DNA from: Mesobacillus subterraneus
Lineage (GTDB): Bacteria; Bacillota; Bacilli; Bacillales; Cytobacillaceae
DNA: 64,000 bases
Assembly: GCF_023715485.1 (NCBI RefSeq)
Contig: NZ_JAMBOF010000004.1
Location: forward strand, 248,001-312,000
Direction: 5' to 3'
The notes beneath the pieces were generated by a model. The model was not told where the DNA came from. It did no database searches and saw nothing but the letters and a program-made list of their open reading frames with translations. Position numbers and translations under genes: made by a program. Shown piece by piece: positions 61,627 through 64,000 of this stretch. Numbering within the stretch: position 1 is the stretch's first letter; each line of letters starts with the position of its first letter.

Positions 61627-62403
61627 TCATTCTTTTTTTATTACCCCAAAGTGGAATTTTGCTGATTTCCTCTGATAAACTTGGAAACCGAATTCTTCAA
61701 ATCGTTTGCTCCGAAAGTGGTCTTTGAGAATTACACGCTTCCTGGCTACCCGCATTGCATGGTCAATGGTTTCTTTTGAGAGTCCTTCATATACTGCAAA
61801 ATGTGTAAGCCCTCTAATCCCATCCGATTCTAAAATCGATTCATCGAACATCGGGTCGAAGTAAATACAGTCGATGCTATTATCTTCTTGTTTTTTCAGG
61901 AATTCCAATGAATACCCCTCGTTAACTTTGATTCTATACATTGCCTGGTTAATCGATTTGTATCCGGAGTCCCATGTCTTGAGACCGCTTTTTACTAAAA
62001 AGGCTAGTTCCTGTCTTGCTTCAATGCCTATAACAGATCCGGTTTTACCCGCGACAAAGCTGGCTACAATACTGTCCGAGCCGAGGCCGAGGGAACAATC
62101 GAGGAAACTCATCCCTGCTTCCAGCTTTCCAGCTTCAATTAAGGGATCACTTTCCCCCTTCATCAGCCTTTTGATCCGGAACATGGCGGAATTCGGATGA
62201 AAAAAGAAGGGTTCTTTCTCACCAAACGGATATAGTTCAAGACGCTCCTTTCCAACTACAAGACAGTCTTCTTGGATAATTTTTTGTATGGCGATGACAG
62301 ACCTTTTCTTTCTGGGAACAAAATCTGCTTTCAGCTCATCAGCAATTTCCCTTGCCTGAGCTATCATTTCTTCGTTTGTCCTCCCTGCCGTTGTCACAAA
62401 CAC
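61627..62403 (-). CDS. ypiP: YpiP-like SAM-dependent methyltransferase
   Basis: The 258-residue class I methyltransferase has the SAM motif I FLDCSLGLGSDSI near residue 100 and VIGIEARQEL near 124. The motif IV is CIYFDPMFDES, near 182 (DPM instead of DPPY), resembling RsmJ-type RNA methyltransferases. An N-terminal about 85-residue domain precedes it. It starts at a GTG (62401-62403) with GAGGTGTG upstream. Position next to brxA and ilvD matches B. subtilis ypiP. The substrate is unproven. Confidence 0.82.
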   Translation of the reverse strand: MFVTTAGRTNEEMIAQAREIADELKADFVPRKKRSVIAIQKIIQEDCLVVGKERLELYPFGEKEPFFFHPNSAMFRIKRLMKGESDPLIEAGKLEAGMSFLDCSLGLGSDSIVASFVAGKTGSVIGIEARQELAFLVKSGLKTWDSGYKSINQAMYRIKVNEGYSLEFLKKQEDNSIDCIYFDPMFDESILESDGIRGLTHFAVYEGLSKETIDHAMRVARKRVILKDHFRSKRFEEFGFQVYQRKSAKFHFGVIKKE

Positions 62404-62460
62404 AAATCACACCTCATATCAAAAGAAAAAGGACGTCAGATGACATCCTTTCCATTAGTT

Positions 62461-62895
62461 TTAGCAGTTAGCCTCAAATCCAGCGATTAGGTTATCCATG
62501 ATTGCTTCCATTGGCTGTCCCTCGATATCATGTCGGGGAATGAAATGGACTACTTCTTTTCCCTTCAATAGGGCCATTGAAGGTGAAGACGGTTCTAAAC
62601 CTGTGAAGTATTCACGCATTTTTGCTGTAGCTTCCTTGTCCTGTCCAGCGAAAACTGTAACAAGATTGTCAGGTTTCTTTTCGCTTCGTAAAATTGCCTG
62701 TGTAGCTGAAGGACGGGCAAGTCCTGCGGCGCAGCCACATACAGAGTTGACCACGACAAGTGTTGTCCCTTCAGCATTGTCAACGAATTGTTCAACTTCA
62801 TCCGAAGTAAGCAATTCTTTAAAGCCAGCGCGTGTTAGTTCCTCGCGCATCGGCTTGACCATTTGTCTCATATATTCTTCATATGCCATTGACAT
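62461..62895 (-). CDS. brxA: Bacilliredoxin BrxA (YphP)
   Basis: The 144-residue thioredoxin-fold protein has the active-site CGC in VVNSVCGCAAGLARP near residue 53, followed by VFAGQDKEATAKMREYF. Bacilliredoxins remove bacillithiol from mixed disulfides on proteins. A GGAGGG site precedes the ATG at 62895. Position beside ilvD matches yphP (brxA) rather than its paralogue brxB. Confidence 0.93.
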   Translation of the reverse strand: MSMAYEEYMRQMVKPMREELTRAGFKELLTSDEVEQFVDNAEGTTLVVVNSVCGCAAGLARPSATQAILRSEKKPDNLVTVFAGQDKEATAKMREYFTGLEPSSPSMALLKGKEVVHFIPRHDIEGQPMEAIMDNLIAGFEANC

Positions 62896-62975
62896 AAAAG
62901 GATCCCTCCCAACGATAGTTGCAGTGTTAGCATACTATATTATCAATGTGCAACGCAATAAAATAACCTACCTGG

Positions 62976-64000
62976 TCAGGAATGGACAGGCTGTTCAACG
63001 GCTTTTTCTTCGAATAGATCGGTTACTGCCCCTTTGGAGGAACAGGATACCAGCCTTGCATATTTACCCAGTGTTCCCCTTGAAGGCAACGCAGGCTGGT
63101 TCCACATTTTTTTGCGAGCCTCAAGCTCTTCTTCGCTTAACGAAACGGATAATAGTTTCTGCTCACTATTAATCGTAATCATATCGCCGTCCTTTATGAA
63201 CGCGATAGGACCGCCAACCTGTGCTTCCGGGGCAATATGGCCGACAACAAGACCATGGCTACCCCCTGAAAATCTGCCATCCGTCAGCAGTGCAACACTC
63301 TCACCGAGACCCTTACCTACAAGGATTCCGGATAGTGATAACATTTCCGGCATCCCTGGCCCTCCCTTAGGCCCTTCATAGCGGATGACCAGGACATCTC
63401 CTGCGACGATCTTATCCGCCATAACCGCTTTGGATGCTGATTCTTCATCATCAAATACTTTTGCTGGCCCTGTCATGCTCTTAACTTTTAATCCAGATAC
63501 TTTAGCGACAGCTCCATCAGGTGCCAAGTTTCCTTTTAATACAACAAGTGGCCCATCCTTCCTAAGCGGCTGAGAAACGGGGTGAATGACTTTTTGGCCA
63601 GGCTTTAGATCAGGGAACTCTTTTAGGTTTTCTTCAATCGTCTTTCCAGTGACCGTCAAACAATCACCGTGCAGCAATCCTTCTTCTAACAAAAGTTTCA
63701 TCACAGCCGGAACGCCCCCAGCCTCGAACAGGTCCTGCATAACATATTTGCCGCTCGGTTTTAGATCAGCGATGTGTGGAACTCGTTCTTGGAGCCTGTT
63801 GAAATCTTCAAGCCTGAGATCGACCTCGGCTGCATGGGCAATCGCCATTAAATGAAGGATGGCATTTGTTGAGCCTCCCAGAGCCATCACCACCGTAATC
63901 GCATTTTCAAAGGCCTTTTTCGTTAAAATTTGTCTTGGGCGCAGGTCAAGTTCAAGCAGCTTGTAGACCGCCTCCCCAGCCGTAAAGCAATCCTCGCGTT
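62976..64000 (-). CDS. ilvD: Dihydroxy-acid dehydratase, C-terminal part
   Basis: The frame is open to the right edge; 341 codons are visible, starting [20 protein letters not shown] and ending VEQPVHS. It has [49 protein letters not shown] and [13 protein letters not shown], the substrate- and Mg-binding segments of IlvD. The enzyme dehydrates 2,3-dihydroxy acids in valine and isoleucine synthesis, using an iron-sulfur cluster whose N-terminal Cys ligands lie outside the window. The 5' end is missing. Confidence 0.95.
   Translation of the reverse strand, partial: REDCFTAGEAVYKLLELDLRPRQILTKKAFENAITVVMALGGSTNAILHLMAIAHAAEVDLRLEDFNRLQERVPHIADLKPSGKYVMQDLFEAGGVPAVMKLLLEEGLLHGDCLTVTGKTIEENLKEFPDLKPGQKVIHPVSQPLRKDGPLVVLKGNLAPDGAVAKVSGLKVKSMTGPAKVFDDEESASKAVMADKIVAGDVLVIRYEGPKGGPGMPEMLSLSGILVGKGLGESVALLTDGRFSGGSHGLVVGHIAPEAQVGGPIAFIKDGDMITINSEQKLLSVSLSEEELEARKKMWNQPALPSRGTLGKYARLVSCSSKGAVTDLFEEKAVEQPVHS

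Noticed and set aside
62498-63172. 224-codon plus-strand frame opposite brxA and ilvD
   Set aside because: It spans two real minus-strand genes and their intergenic region.

Overview
The window comes from a low-to-mid GC, endospore-forming member of the Bacillaceae. The evidence is a long run of genes in Bacillus subtilis-like order (yozD-yodN-yozE-yokU-kamA-yodPQRST; ypmP, ypmQ-ypmR-ypmS, msrAB, ilvA, thyA-dfrA, ypjP, ypiP, brxA, ilvD), sporulation genes (spo0M, a YjcZ-like protein, sigma-K-type promoters), strong AGGAGG-type ribosome binding sites and Bacillaceae-type dispersed repeats. The genus cannot be fixed from the sequence; a Mesobacillus-like environmental Bacillus is a reasonable guess. 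Nearly all genes lie on the minus strand. Both ends cut genes: copA on the left and ilvD on the right. I saw no tRNA, rRNA, CRISPR array or prophage.

Layout. 0-5.9 kb: copA start with a copper-type operator, a VanY-like lipoprotein, deoD, spo0M behind a sigma-W-type promoter, and the yozD/yodN/yozE group. 6-17.1 kb: a lysine catabolic cluster: lysine 2,3-aminomutase behind a perfect -24/-12 (sigma-54) promoter, a sigma-54 activator, beta-lysine acetyltransferase, aldehyde dehydrogenase, GABA-type aminotransferase, YodQ deacetylase, a two-subunit CoA-transferase and a second aminotransferase. Together they read as a lysine to beta-lysine to GABA to succinate route with only the thiolase missing. 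17.5-30.3 kb: housekeeping and cell-envelope genes, msrA-msrB-EIIA, rsgA behind an apparent translation-sensing attenuator, a DUF4397 protein behind a sigma-K-type promoter, and ypmSRQ. 30.8-34.1 kb: a histidine kinase, DegV and ypmP.

34.2-41.1 kb: a complete set of [NiFe]-hydrogenase maturation genes (hypABFCDE) beside tatA-tatC, but no hydrogenase structural gene. 41.3-47.8 kb: ilvA, plsC, a repeat-rich stretch, a group IIC intron with its reverse transcriptase sitting exactly at the end of the dfrA terminator, then dfrA and thyA. 47.9-59.5 kb: a lethal-factor-like secreted metalloprotease and a large tellurite-resistance-type (Ter) stress island: three TerD proteins, TerC, a TelA-like protein, a YceG-like protein and a metabolic module (CitE-like lyase, two phosphoribosyltransferase-like proteins, HAD phosphatase). 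The island has two ECF (sigma-W-type) promoters, one at the head of each transcription block. 59.6-64 kb returns to conserved backbone (ypjP, ypiP, brxA, ilvD).

Two Bacillus-type intergenic repeat families are present. One has six copies with inverted ends, and one of those copies abuts the intron. Relative to B. subtilis order (from memory), the hyp/tat genes sit between ilvA and ypmP, and the Ter island sits between thyA and ypjP, so both look like lineage-specific insertions into a conserved backbone.
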